Both the position numbers and the translations under genes were made by a program. DNA of 47,090 nt from Selaginella moellendorffii (taxonomy: Eukaryota; Streptophyta; Lycopodiopsida; Selaginellales; Selaginellaceae), in contig NW_003314333.1 in NCBI RefSeq assembly GCF_000143415.4, forward strand, positions 759,207 to 806,296, in the 5' to 3' direction. The notes under the pieces are model-generated. The model was given only the letters and a program-made list of their open reading frames with translations, made no database searches and was not told where the DNA came from. Position 1 is the stretch's first letter. Each line of letters begins with the position of its first letter. Positions 21,355-31,254 of the stretch are shown here, one piece after another.

Positions 21355-23535
21355 TTACAAGTGTACAAGCAAACTCAAAGCTCTGGGATTCAATCCAAAA
21401 TCCTTTCCCGGCTGCTCCTTGTTGCTGGCCCTCACATCATCATGATTCCGACGAGCTCCAAACAACGTTGTCCACTCGAGAAAATCAGGAACAAATGGCA
21501 TGCTGCAAATGAGTTCGCGAGCGTTGCGGAGGTGACCGACCCTGCAAAGAAGATCTACCAGACAAGAGTAGTGCTGCTTGCACGGCTCCACTCCAAAATC
21601 CCCGACCATGGACAAGAAACACGATCTCCCAGCCTCCAGTTTCCCGGCCTGGCTCAGAGCGCTCAAAACCAGCACGAAGATGGTCTCACCGATCTCGTCC
21701 AGCAGCTTCATCGCATCGAAGAGAGTCATCACTTCTCCCAGTCGCGACCCATCGGCAAATCCAGCAAGAAGCGAGCTCCACGCCACAAGATTTCGATCGG
21801 GCATTCTATCGAAGATCTTCTTTGCTTGATCCAAATGCCCGTTCTGGGCATACGCTGCTGCGATCGCGGTCCAGCACACGCGATTCCTCTCCGGGAATTC
21901 GTCAAACATCGCCTTTGCCTCGTAGATCCTGCCGCTTTGCGAGAGCATTGACACAACTGTGTTCCAGGAAGCCATGTCGTGCTCGGGCATGGCTTGGTGA
22001 AAGATCTTCCGGGCCTCCTCCACAAGGCCCATCTTGGCACACGCGGATAGCACCGCGGTAAGCAGCACCAGATCCTTGGCCGGGATGGAATCAAGCAGCC
22101 ACAATGCCGACTCCAGATCGCCTCTCGCCGCATAGCCATCGATCATCGCAGTGGCCGTGACGAGATTGTGCCGCGGCATTCGATCGTAGATTGCCTTGGC
22201 CGCGCGGAGATTGGTAGCTCTTCCGCGATCCTGGGAGTTTGAGTAGAGCGCCAGCATCGATCCACAAGAGACGATGTCCCGCTCGCGCATCTCATCGAAG
22301 AAGAGACGCTCCGCTTCTTGGATCTTCCCATGCTGCGAGTAAATCGCGAGCATCGCGTTGCAGCACACGAGGCTGTGCTGTGGCAATCGATCGAACAGCG
22401 CCCTTGAGTGGCGGAGGCCATCGATCCTGCCGCCAAGAACACCCAGGATGGTGGTGATCGAGAAGGGATCTATGGCCGGCATACTCTCGAAGAGCCTCTC
22501 GGCCTCCTCAATATGCCTAAGGCGGGCATACGCGAAAAGCATAGCGTTCCATGTCACAATGTTTGTCTCTGGCAGCCCATCGAAAACTCTTTTTGCGTCT
22601 TCAAGCTTGCCAGCCACGGTATATGCCGTGAGCATTGCGTTCCAGGTGACGAGATTCCTGTGCTCCATGGCCAAGAATATTTCTTTCGCGTCCTCTATAT
22701 GCCCAGATTGGGCATATGCTGTTAGTAGTGTGGTTTCAGAGATTACATCCTTTTCGGGTATCTTTTCCAGAATGGATTTTACATTTTCAAGGTTACCAGC
22801 TTGTATGTGTCCAAAGAGATATGTATTCCAAGAAATGAGATTTAAAAGGGGCATCTCTAGAAAGAATGACACTGCTTTATCAAAATGCCCACTTTGGGCA
22901 TATGCTGAAAGCATGGCATTCCACGTAACGAGGTTTCTTTCGGGCATCTTGTCAAACAAAATTTCAGCGTCTTCAACTTTACTGGCTTGTGCTAATGCCG
23001 ATAGCATTGCCGTGCAAGATACCACGCTGTGTTGTGGCATCGCTAAGAAGATTCGCTTTGATTTATCAAGGTGACCATTTCTGGCATTTGCAAAGAACAT
23101 TGTGTTCCACGAGACAGCGTTTCGGTGCTTCATGGAGGTAAATATCTCTTGCGCTCGATCGAGAAAGCCATTGTCTGCATACGCGGCAAGGATTGTGTTC
23201 CAGGACAAAATGCTGTGCTCCGGCATCGCGTCAAAGATTTGCCTGGCTTGGTCCAAATCTCCGTTGCGCGAGTAGGCCGAAAGCATCAGCTTCCAGGACG
23301 AGCAGTTCTTCCCGGCCAATCCATCAAATACTCGCCGCGCGCTCCTGGCGCTCCCAAATCGCCCATACATCTCGATCAATCTGTTGGAAATCGCAATCGC
23401 CTCCTCCTCTTTCTCCTCCATTTCCAAGAGGCCCTGAATTCTTCTGTGGGCGCTCTCGAGCATAGTGAGCGAGCTACAGGATTGGATGAGATGGAGCGCA
23501 TCGTTCCCGGTCACGAGGAAGAAGAAGCAAACCAT
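21355..23535 (-). CDS. PPR protein made almost only of 31-residue S-type repeats, truncated E region
   Basis: The first real ATG is at 23535 (product starts MVCFFFLVTGND); the open frame further upstream has no ATG and overlaps the UGT stop. About 726 residues in one exon. After a ~65-residue N-terminal part, about 17 consecutive motifs follow, mostly exactly 31 residues long, with helix A of the type VTWNAMLSAYAQSGH and linker MPERNL. These are S-type motifs; the usual alternation with P and L motifs is missing until the last two. The C-terminus starts an E1 motif (EWTTLFGA) and then ends within ~35 residues; there is no E+ or DYW domain. Likely an organelle RNA-binding protein, perhaps needing a partner if involved in C-to-U editing. 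Part of its 3' end is duplicated at 18088-18440. Confidence 0.88.
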   Translation of the reverse strand: MVCFFFLVTGNDALHLIQSCSSLTMLESAHRRIQGLLEMEEKEEEAIAISNRLIEMYGRFGSARSARRVFDGLAGKNCSSWKLMLSAYSRNGDLDQARQIFDAMPEHSILSWNTILAAYADNGFLDRAQEIFTSMKHRNAVSWNTMFFANARNGHLDKSKRIFLAMPQHSVVSCTAMLSALAQASKVEDAEILFDKMPERNLVTWNAMLSAYAQSGHFDKAVSFFLEMPLLNLISWNTYLFGHIQAGNLENVKSILEKIPEKDVISETTLLTAYAQSGHIEDAKEIFLAMEHRNLVTWNAMLTAYTVAGKLEDAKRVFDGLPETNIVTWNAMLFAYARLRHIEEAERLFESMPAIDPFSITTILGVLGGRIDGLRHSRALFDRLPQHSLVCCNAMLAIYSQHGKIQEAERLFFDEMRERDIVSCGSMLALYSNSQDRGRATNLRAAKAIYDRMPRHNLVTATAMIDGYAARGDLESALWLLDSIPAKDLVLLTAVLSACAKMGLVEEARKIFHQAMPEHDMASWNTVVSMLSQSGRIYEAKAMFDEFPERNRVCWTAIAAAYAQNGHLDQAKKIFDRMPDRNLVAWSSLLAGFADGSRLGEVMTLFDAMKLLDEIGETIFVLVLSALSQAGKLEAGRSCFLSMVGDFGVEPCKQHYSCLVDLLCRVGHLRNARELICSMPFVPDFLEWTTLFGARRNHDDVRASNKEQPGKDFGLNPRALSLLVHL

Positions 23536-23587
23536 AAAAGATTCTTTATTCAGAAAGGAATATTCTTTGTCAGATACAATAAGAGCC

Positions 23588-25003
23588 CTAATTCCCAGCA
23601 CTTTTGAAACTCTGTGCCCAGCGTCTTGCCTCCACTAGGGAAGATCGCATTGCTCGATCGGCAGCCTTCGGGATATCGCGAGCTCGTCTCCTCATCTCGC
23701 GCCCTTCTTCGGCGATCATCACAGTGGCGATGGCGTCGGATATTTCGGATCGAGTGACAAACCTGGTGCTGGCATCTGGATTGCGAGAGATGATCCTGGC
23801 GCCGACCTTCCACACATCCACCAGGTACTTTGCATTGACGCTTTGCTCCGCGATAGATGGCCAGCCGACCAGTGGAACTCCACAGCTCAAGCTCTCCAGG
23901 ATGGAGTTCCAGCCGCAGTGCGTGACGAATCCACCAATCGAGGGATGCTTGAGAATCTGGAGCTGCGAGCACCAAGGAACGACCATACCTCTCGCAGAAG
24001 TTCTTCGCTGGAACTCCTCGCTCAAGCTCGGCTGCTGGGATCGACGCAAAGCCCACAAGAAGAAGAGATTTTGGTCGAGTTCTTCCAGTGCGCTGGCGAG
24101 TTCCTGGAGCTGCTCTGCTGAGTGCTCTGCCACCGTTCCAAAGCAGATGTAAAGGACCGAGAGGGGTGGCTTCTCGTGCAGCCAGGAAAGGATTGGAAGA
24201 TCATCCGGAGCTACCGGATCATCCATTGGCAGCAAAGGACCGAGTGTGACCAGCTTCACTCCGAGTTGGCGGATGCAAGCAAGAGACTGAGAGTCCAGCT
24301 CCGGGATCGTGTTCACGATCACCCCTGGTGCCTCGATCAGGTACTGTGCCAGCTCTAGCGTCCTTTCAAGTTGCTGATCTCTTGGCTTGAGCATGCTCGT
24401 TGGAACGTCCATGTAGTTACACAGAGCTGGAACTCCGGTGAGGCCCGAGACAGTGGAGAGAGCATTGGAAGGCGTGAGAGGGGCATAGCCGCCGTCCACG
24501 AAAGCTTTCACTTGGAGACAGAGAAGTAGCCAAGGCGGAGATGGCGTCCAAAACAAAGCCACGGAAGCCTTGTGCTTGTCAGCCACGTCCCTGAGGTGGA
24601 GAGCGAAGAAGTCGAGGATCACGCAGGAGATCTGGCCGTGGCGGCTAACGGACGACTCGACTATTTGATCTACGGTACCGTGCTGCGCGCTCATCCATCG
24701 CAAAACGGCCCAGAGTCCTTCCTCACCGCCTTGCTCGAGCTCGACGCTGTCTTCATCGGGAATGAACTCAAAGCTAAGCCTGCCACGCACCGTTTCGGCG
24801 TCATCGATGTGGGAGAGGCTCGAGTCGAATGCCGAGAGCGTGGCAGCCTGTGTTCTTCCGCTGGCGATGAAGGTAACTTTGTTTCCCAGTGATGCGAGCT
24901 GGAGTGACAATCGAAGCATTGGGGATATGTGGCCATAGAGCGGCAGGGGAACCACAACCAAGTGTGGAGAAGCCATGGAAGCTTGCTGATGTTTCTTCGA
25001 CAT
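23588..25003 (-). CDS. Family-1 UDP-glycosyltransferase (UGT), intronless, complete
   Basis: About 471 residues from the ATG at 25003, or 462 from the in-frame ATG at 24976, which gives the family-typical MASPHLVVVPLPLYGH and is equally likely. The catalytic His sits in the YGH motif. The PSPG box is complete: [37 protein letters not shown], then a final E-Q pair (AEQSVNAKY), favouring UDP-glucose by family rule. This is the intact relative of the pseudogene at 14526-15843, in opposite orientation. Its stop lies only 52 nt upstream of the PPR ATG on the same strand, so the UGT 3' UTR and poly(A) site must overlap the PPR gene. Substrate unknown; cytosolic. Confidence 0.93.
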   Translation of the reverse strand: MSKKHQQASMASPHLVVVPLPLYGHISPMLRLSLQLASLGNKVTFIASGRTQAATLSAFDSSLSHIDDAETVRGRLSFEFIPDEDSVELEQGGEEGLWAVLRWMSAQHGTVDQIVESSVSRHGQISCVILDFFALHLRDVADKHKASVALFWTPSPPWLLLCLQVKAFVDGGYAPLTPSNALSTVSGLTGVPALCNYMDVPTSMLKPRDQQLERTLELAQYLIEAPGVIVNTIPELDSQSLACIRQLGVKLVTLGPLLPMDDPVAPDDLPILSWLHEKPPLSVLYICFGTVAEHSAEQLQELASALEELDQNLFFLWALRRSQQPSLSEEFQRRTSARGMVVPWCSQLQILKHPSIGGFVTHCGWNSILESLSCGVPLVGWPSIAEQSVNAKYLVDVWKVGARIISRNPDASTRFVTRSEISDAIATVMIAEEGREMRRRARDIPKAADRAMRSSLVEARRWAQSFKSAGN

Positions 25004-25239
25004 GCTTTTGCCGCCGCCCTAGGACTAGAACAGAAGTGCTGCACGGCTGAGGTGTGATCGATGTCGACCAAAAGTTTGTCAAACAGCTATACAAGCGGGC
25101 CATGCAAAACGACAGGGAACCATTCTTTGCCACGAATTTTTTCTAGACTTGTCTTCTACTGAAGTTTCTTCTGGTTGCAACAGTTCCACGAGTGATGACT
25201 GCATGGCATCAAAGCAACAAGATTATACTCTAAATCCCC

Positions 25240-25345
25240 TTAGAAAAAATATAGCCACTTTATCCAAATGACCTTTGAATTGCCTCAAGATGGAAACAAC
25301 ACTGTGTTCCAAGAGACATGGAGCTAAATATTTCTGGCAGTCGAT
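25240..25345 (-). pseudogene. Short PPR-motif fragment
   Basis: On the minus strand this ~105 bp aligns to the part of the S-type PPR gene around 23040-23150: the stretch coding VSWNT, the following linker and GHLDK. It contains stops and small indels. It lies just upstream of the intact minus UGT, adding a third PPR trace to the cluster. Confidence 0.5.
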
Positions 25346-25472
25346 TGGGCGAAAATTTGCCTGGCGAAAATTTGAGTTGGGCTTTTGGCGCTCTGTGATG
25401 AATATTCTCAATTCAAATGTTTGGATTAAAAGGTTTGACTGTGACGGTGCGCCGGCGGAGGCTTCATAGATT

Positions 25473-25498
25473 GGAAAGATTCCCACGCGAATCTTTCC
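25473..25498. repeat. Perfect 10-bp inverted repeat with 6-nt loop
   Basis: GGAAAGATTC, loop CCACGC, GAATCTTTCC. The right arm core GAATCTTTCCGA recurs near 30855 upstream of the ATL gene pair. It lies about 470 bp upstream of the minus UGT start and 750 bp upstream of the DUF547 gene. It could be a paired binding site or a hairpin; no function is shown. Confidence 0.6.
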
Positions 25499-26243
25499 GA
25501 TTAGCGTTGCTATCGACCGAATCGAGCCCGAGACCTCTCACCAGCCAGCGACGCCGACAGCTCTTCTCCTCGTTATATTCGTACTCAGCTACGCACGCAA
25601 GCAAACAGCGTATGTATACACGTATGGAATGGAAGAAGCGAACAGAAAGAACGCATTTAATGTCAAAGAGACGCCGTCCCAGTAAAAGGTTAAAAGGTCT
25701 TCGTTTTTACTAATTTATTTGCGAATATTGGTGCGCATGAAGAGAAAGAACGAGGGCTTAGCTAATGAAAGAAGGAATGATGAACACATTCCAGGCGCTG
25801 GCGCTGGCCGGAAGGAGCTAGGTCGATTCGATCGCTAGGGCGCATTCATTGCGCGGCACAGGTTTGTGAAGCCAAATCTCGTGGTATCGTTGCGCTCCAG
25901 GCAAGCAGGCGGCTCCATCGGCATGGGATCGCGATGATCTTTGCTTGTTTCGATGGAATCCCGAGCGCGGGCACGTATTTCGAGCGCTCCAGGCCGGAAT
26001 CCCTCCTCTTTTGGGATCGCAATGCGGGTATCCAGCTGCGAGCTCTGGAAATATTGAAAGGCTGGGCAGTGATTCTGTTCTTCCGGGAAGAAGGAAGGGG
26101 CGAGCTCGCCGAGCCAAGACAATGGCGTTAGTTAGGTGGATGTAACTGCTGCCTAGTTCCGGAATGCGGCGCGCAACAAGAATCGAGAGCTCTCGTCGTG
26201 ATCATCCAGGCGCTCGGCTCCAAGCTGGATTGATTATAAGGGG

Positions 26244-28746
26244 ATGGAATCGCCAGAGTTTCAGTTCGACGTTTTCTCCGCGAATGATCATCACTTCTCG
26301 CTGCGCGATAGCGTTTCTTTCGTCGATGGCAATGCTGCTAGTGCTGCTGCGGCTTCGAGACGACACTCGCGATCTATGAGGTATGGCTTTCTCGCGACAC
26401 TGGTTGGTAACTTTGGAAAAGCTGATGCTCGTGAGCTGGAGCAGTGCGCCAGTGTATCAACGCCCGTCTGGTGGTTGGGGGGAGGCTTTTCAATACAAAG
26501 AGGTGAGCAACGCCGATACACTCTCACTCTCATCGCTAGTTCCCTCTTCTCTTCCAAACACTTTTTTTCCAGGTCTTTATGCCGGATAAAACAAGAGGGT
26601 GGAGCTACATGCTGAAAAGGAGCGATGTTGACACGAGAATTAGCCAGCGAGCGAGCTTAGAGAAGGACGTAAGTAGCGATGGTTTAAGAAAGAAGTTCTA
26701 TTTCACTTACGTGATCCATCAATTGGTGCTTTTAATTCCGCAGGTTCATGAGCTCCAGCTACAGCTTGAGATTGAGAAAACTGTACGAAAGGTGCTGGAG
26801 AAGGCCTTAACATCGCCCTGCTGTGAGCCACTATCGTCTGGAGTTTTAAGTCCTCAGGTGAGTGGAGTGGTGCATTAAACTGTACTATATTTCTGTTTTT
26901 TCAAACTGGTCCTTTGTCCGCCTGGCAGATCACGGAGCTCATCAAAGAGATTTCAAGTCTCGAGTCAGAAGTGGTTCACTTGGAGAAGCACGTACTCTCA
27001 CTGTACCGGAAAGTGTTCGACAGCAAAGGGACTCCACAAGATGCCGGCGTTCCAATGCGTCTGCTGTCGTCGAGCGACCATCAACATAACGTCAGCGTCC
27101 GACACAGGCCAAGGAGAGCTTATTCTTTCCAGCATAGACGACATGCTTCCCAGGGCTGCCAATCTCTACAAGATGCTGCCTCATATGCGCATTCGAAAAC
27201 AAGGCATGCGTCGCTCCTTGGCGGGAAGTTCCGCATTGCGGAGGAGCAGGAAAACGTAAGCAATGCGTTTCAAAGCCTTTCTTTACCTTTTTTGCTCTTT
27301 ATCTTGGCCAGGAAACTCGGGTGTATTCTTCCGAATTTGATGTTCCGAGTCCGCGGGGCTGGGCCTTGGCGTGTGATACTCATACGGTAAAAGCCGTTTC
27401 GCTGTATCATCTCTGCAATTTCTGGCTTTACGTGTGCAGCCGCTGCAAGGCGCAGCACCAGATCGCAACTTAACGGAATTCTACGATTCTCCGAACAAAC
27501 TGTCGGAACGAATGGTGCGCTGTATGGCTGCCATTTACTGTAAACTAGCTGATCCGCCGCTGCCATCCACTGGAGATGCATTATCTCCACCTTCTTCATC
27601 GTCAATGTCGTCAACGGGCACTTCTCGTGATGTATCCAGCGAAGGATGGAGTCCGCTGTCCAAAGAATCGGCGACTTGTTCAACGAGTATGATCGAAGTC
27701 CCCTGGATTCGCGTGGACAAGGAGCGTTTGACTTACGCAGCACAGGCCTTGCGGAATTTCAGGTGAGCGGTTTTAATTATGGTGTTTCGTTGCTGCTGGC
27801 TGACATACCGGCCGACAGATCAATGGTCGAGCAGCTTGAGAGCGTTCACCCGGGTGAAATGAAGCATGACGAAAAGCTGGCGTTTTGGATAAATATCCAT
27901 AACGCGCTGGTGATGCACGTACGAGAATCTCTTCTGATTTAACTCACCTGATCAAGATTCTCGCTCCTACTAACGTGCGGAGATGACGTCTCTTGCAGGC
28001 ATACTTGGCATATGGAATCCCGCGCAGTAATCTTAAAAGGGCTTCTCTTTTGCAAAAGGTACATCCACCAGGCCATACCAGCTTCTTGCTTAGAAATTGC
28101 GTTCGTGTTCCCCATGTTTCAGGCTGCGTATAAAGTAGGTTCATATTCTATAAACGCGTGTACCATAGAGAATTCGATTCTTGGCTGCCGCTCTCAACGT
28201 CCAGCTCAGGTTCTTGCCATCGCACTTGCAACTTGACGGAATTATATTCCTTCTGTGCAGTGGCTTCAAACGCTTTTCGGACCCCTCACCAAGTTCAAAT
28301 CGGAAGAACGTCGAGCTTATGCACTAAACACGCCAGAGCCACTGATCTGTTTTGCGCTGTGCTCCGGAGGACGCTCCGATCCGGCGGTACTTTCCCCGTT
28401 TACTTGCGTGTATCTGGCTCACATTTTGTTCCAGGTGCGAGCTTACACTCCAAAGTCTGTCAAGACAGAGCTCGAGTCAGCCAAGAGAGACTTTCTACTC
28501 GCAAACATCAGCACCAAAAACAGCAAAGTCCTGGCGCCAAAGCTGGTCGAGGCATATGCGCGCGACGCCGGGCTCTCCTCGAGCAAGCTCCTGGATTGGA
28601 TCATCCGCAACGCATCTGACAAGCAGGCGAGGAACTTTCGGCATGGAAAGTCGACGGGGCAGCGGCAGCGACACCTGGAATGGATCCCTTACGACTTTAA
28701 CTTCGGCTACGTGTTTGTGAGGGAGCTGGCGACGACGACGAGATAA
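26244..28746 (+). CDS. DUF547 protein with N-terminal MIP1-type leucine zipper, 12 exons
   Basis: Exons: 26244-26380, 26445-26502, 26573-26668, 26744-26857, 26929-27255, 27312-27386, 27440-27762, 27819-27918, 27999-28058, 28123-28209, 28261-28386, 28435-28746; together ~604 residues. Residues ~85-165 form the leucine-zipper region (VHELQLQLEIEKTVRKVLEK, ITELIKEISSLESEVVHLEK). The second half is DUF547: EKLAFWINIHNALVMHAYL, then GIPRS and YKVGSYSINACTIENSIL, then an RAYALNTPEPLICFALCSGG block and a C-terminal WIPYDFNFGY. Plant proteins of this build are often annotated as ternary complex factor MIP1-like; the biochemical role of DUF547 is not established. The start is the first ATG of the open exon; an ATATA-like TTATAA sits just upstream. 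It converges with the RING gene at 29068. Confidence 0.92.
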
Positions 28747-29067
28747 GTGGTTTTCTTCTCCGAGTGAGTTCTTCACAGCATATTTATTGGTTCTAACTCT
28801 GTGTATATTAACACCCCAAAGCGAAGTTTACAGCTTGAAAGAAAAAGAGACGCAACACGGGGTGGTATTCACTTTTAAAGAAGCTTCTTCCGCGACAAGA
28901 GCGTGAGCCAGCCAAACCATAGGTGCGCGAACGGAAAGCGTGCACACACGACTCTCACAACAGCGTTGCTCAGCTCAGCCACAAAAACCAATGACGACGA
29001 CGACGACGACGACGACTTTTCCTCCCCTCGATCGAGATTCGACAAGCCGGAAGCTATGTACAGCTTA
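28747..29067. other. Convergent intergenic region with a (GAC)n repeat
   Basis: 321 bp between the stops of the DUF547 gene (+) and the RING gene (-). It will hold both 3' UTRs. A pure GAC trinucleotide run of about eight units lies at 28993-29016, probably in the 3' UTR of the RING gene. No other feature seen. Confidence 0.6.
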
Positions 29068-30159
29068 CTAGGAAGCAGCGGAGGTGGGCGGGGACTTATG
29101 ATGATGGTGATCGGGCGTGACATCCTTGGCAGCAGTACCGCCAACCAGCCACTTCAAGCTCCGCCTCGCAAATCCAGAGACCGATGCTCCTCGGTTTGCC
29201 GCGGACGACTCGCCGCCGCCACTCCAGAGATTGCCGGAGCCAACCGAGACGGACCTCCGCAAAACATCCGGGCTGCGAGCAGCCGGCAACGAGTCGGGCT
29301 CGTCGAGTGGAGCAAGCCCGGCAAAGCTGTTTGAGTGGTGGATCACAACCTGAGGAGGAGCAAGTCCCCGCTGGCTCCTGGCTCGCATTTTCTCCCGGAT
29401 CTCCATCAGCTCCAGGTCGTGCACCGCCATCTTAAACGACTCCGAGTGCCGCGAGAGTGTCCTCACCGCCTGGCCTTGGTCGTGCCGCCGGCTGGCATCC
29501 AGCGCCTCGTCGGGCTGGTGATCTTCACGAAGAACCGGGCGCTCGGGATCCGCCGCCACCGTCACCACCACCTCCACCTCCACCTCCGCTGCTGCGTCCC
29601 GCCGCCCCTCAGCGATGGAGTTGGAGTTTGGATCCCGGCGGAAGGAGCCGACCACTGCCGAGAGAGCGCGCTGCAGGTGCCCGGACACGGCATTTTGGTC
29701 GAGGTTGCGGCGACAGAGCGGGCAAGTGGAGTGGGTCTCGAGCCACATATCGATGCAATCGGCGTGGAAGAGGTGGCCGCAATCGGGGAGGAGGCGGACT
29801 TGCTCGTTCTCCTCGAACTGGAGCAGGCACACTGTACACTCGGGGCCGGCCTTCCCCTTCTTGCTGGATTTGATGGACGAGTATCTCAAGATGGGCAGCT
29901 TCTCCAGCGATTCGGGATCCAGGCCGCGGTGCCGCTGCTGCTGCTGCTGCTGGCCTTGCTGCTGCTGCGCGTTGGGGCCGGCGTTCCAGCCGGTGGCATT
30001 CACCATGTTGCAGCGGCGGATGTAGAGCACGAAGAGGGCCATGAAGAAGAAGGTGGTGACGAGCACCACGACGATGATCGCCATGCTCGCGTTGAATTTG
30101 TAGGTGAGATCGCTCGGGTAGAACATCCCGCCGGGGCCGCTGGGTGGGCTCGACGACAT
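29068..30159 (-). CDS. ATL-type RING-H2 E3 ubiquitin ligase (membrane-anchored)
   Basis: The ATG at 30159 gives a 363-residue product (upstream frame has only TTG). Order of features: short N-terminus (MSSSPPSGPGG), one transmembrane helix (~AIIVVVLVTTFFFMALFVLY, residues 26-45), basic IRRC, a GLD motif (RGLDPESLEKLP), then a RING-H2 domain CTVC-x15-CGHLFHADC-x10-CPLC (~125-165), with the conserved Trp in DMWL. A conserved AVSGHLQRAL helix follows, a SESFK motif about 100 residues later, and LRRSVS near the end. ATL ligases anchor in endomembranes and ubiquitinate targets with a cytosolic RING. It is transcribed divergently from a paralogue at 31255. Confidence 0.94.
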   Translation of the reverse strand: MSSSPPSGPGGMFYPSDLTYKFNASMAIIVVVLVTTFFFMALFVLYIRRCNMVNATGWNAGPNAQQQQGQQQQQQRHRGLDPESLEKLPILRYSSIKSSKKGKAGPECTVCLLQFEENEQVRLLPDCGHLFHADCIDMWLETHSTCPLCRRNLDQNAVSGHLQRALSAVVGSFRRDPNSNSIAEGRRDAAAEVEVEVVVTVAADPERPVLREDHQPDEALDASRRHDQGQAVRTLSRHSESFKMAVHDLELMEIREKMRARSQRGLAPPQVVIHHSNSFAGLAPLDEPDSLPAARSPDVLRRSVSVGSGNLWSGGGESSAANRGASVSGFARRSLKWLVGGTAAKDVTPDHHHHKSPPTSAAS

Positions 30160-31254
30160 TGTAGCTGCTCGCGAAATATCGCCCAAATCGATAGATGACG
30201 ATGGGAAGGATCTAGATCGAATCGCGGAAAGAGGAAGAAATCCCTCTCGGGCTGATGGATATCGATCTTAAATAGCCAGACCTTGGTCCTGCCGCTGTTC
30301 ACACGCAGATTTCCGCGATCGCTCGTCCCTTTGTCGTTGCTGCTGGCCTCTCGGCGCGTCCTCGTTACGATCCAAGAGATAGAACCGGAAAAGAGAACGC
30401 GGACACCGCTGTTCTCATCGCACGGCTTTCTAGCCTATCCCTCACTAGCCACGCCAGACAGAGATCCACAACACGCCAAGCCGAGCGCTCCATCGCGCCC
30501 TCTCTCCTCTCTCTCCTCTCGCCCTCTCTCCTCTCTCCTCTCGCCCTCTCGCCCTACCCTAATTTCTCCCCCTGGAAGAAGAAGTATCGCAGTCGCCAGG
30601 CATTGGAGAGAGGCTTTGTTGCCAAAGTCGTATCCGGCAGCTCTGTGCTGGTTGACAAAATTTTCCCACTGCCACGTGGCCAACACTGGGCCACTTGAAA
30701 AAAATTTCTAGTAAGGGAATTTTATTTCTTACATTACGTAGGCGGCCATCTAGATTTTACACTTACCATGGCGGCCTTCTAGATGCTCCCAGACCATAGC
30801 ACAAGCATTGTATTCCGGCGCTACTACAGTAAAACGCCAGAAGAATATTCGCAAGAATCTTTCCGACACAAGGAGATCGATCCAACGGCTACGATTTGCG
30901 TGCGTTTGAAATAATCTTTAAACAAAATAGAAAGATTATCTCCGACGAAGAGGATGAGATGAGCGTCCCTTCCCTTTCAAAGAGGTAGGGCTGCCTTTCC
31001 GTGATATGAATCTTTGGCCTCTCTCTCTCCCAAAAGAAATCTCTCTTTCCTTTGCGCGCCTCGCAGATCCATCCACCAGCATTTCCTCCATCATCGATCG
31101 GCGCCTGCATTTCGACTCCTCTTCTCGATCAATGATCTCTGGTGGTGAGCAGCAGCTCGCAATTCCCTCTTCTTGGCGTGGCTATGGCGGATTTTCACGA
31201 GCGGTGATTTGATCGGCCGAAATATCGACTCGAACTTCTTCCTTGGAGGGAGCT
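30160..31254. promoter_or_regulatory. Shared upstream region of two divergent ATL genes
   Basis: 1.1 kb between the two ATGs. It contains a CT-rich pyrimidine patch at about 30496-30556 made of repeated CTCTCTCCTCTCGCC-like units, a pair of GGCGGCCxTCTAGAT direct repeats (30742 and 30771), and the GAATCTTTCCGA element at ~30855. A TTAAATA at 30270 in the minus-strand direction could serve the left gene. No protein-coding frame is convincing. Confidence 0.5.

Noticed and set aside
21355-23601. Extension of the minus PPR frame up to 23601
   Set aside because: The extra 22 codons begin with GTG, not ATG, and overlap the UGT stop; the ATG at 23535 is used.
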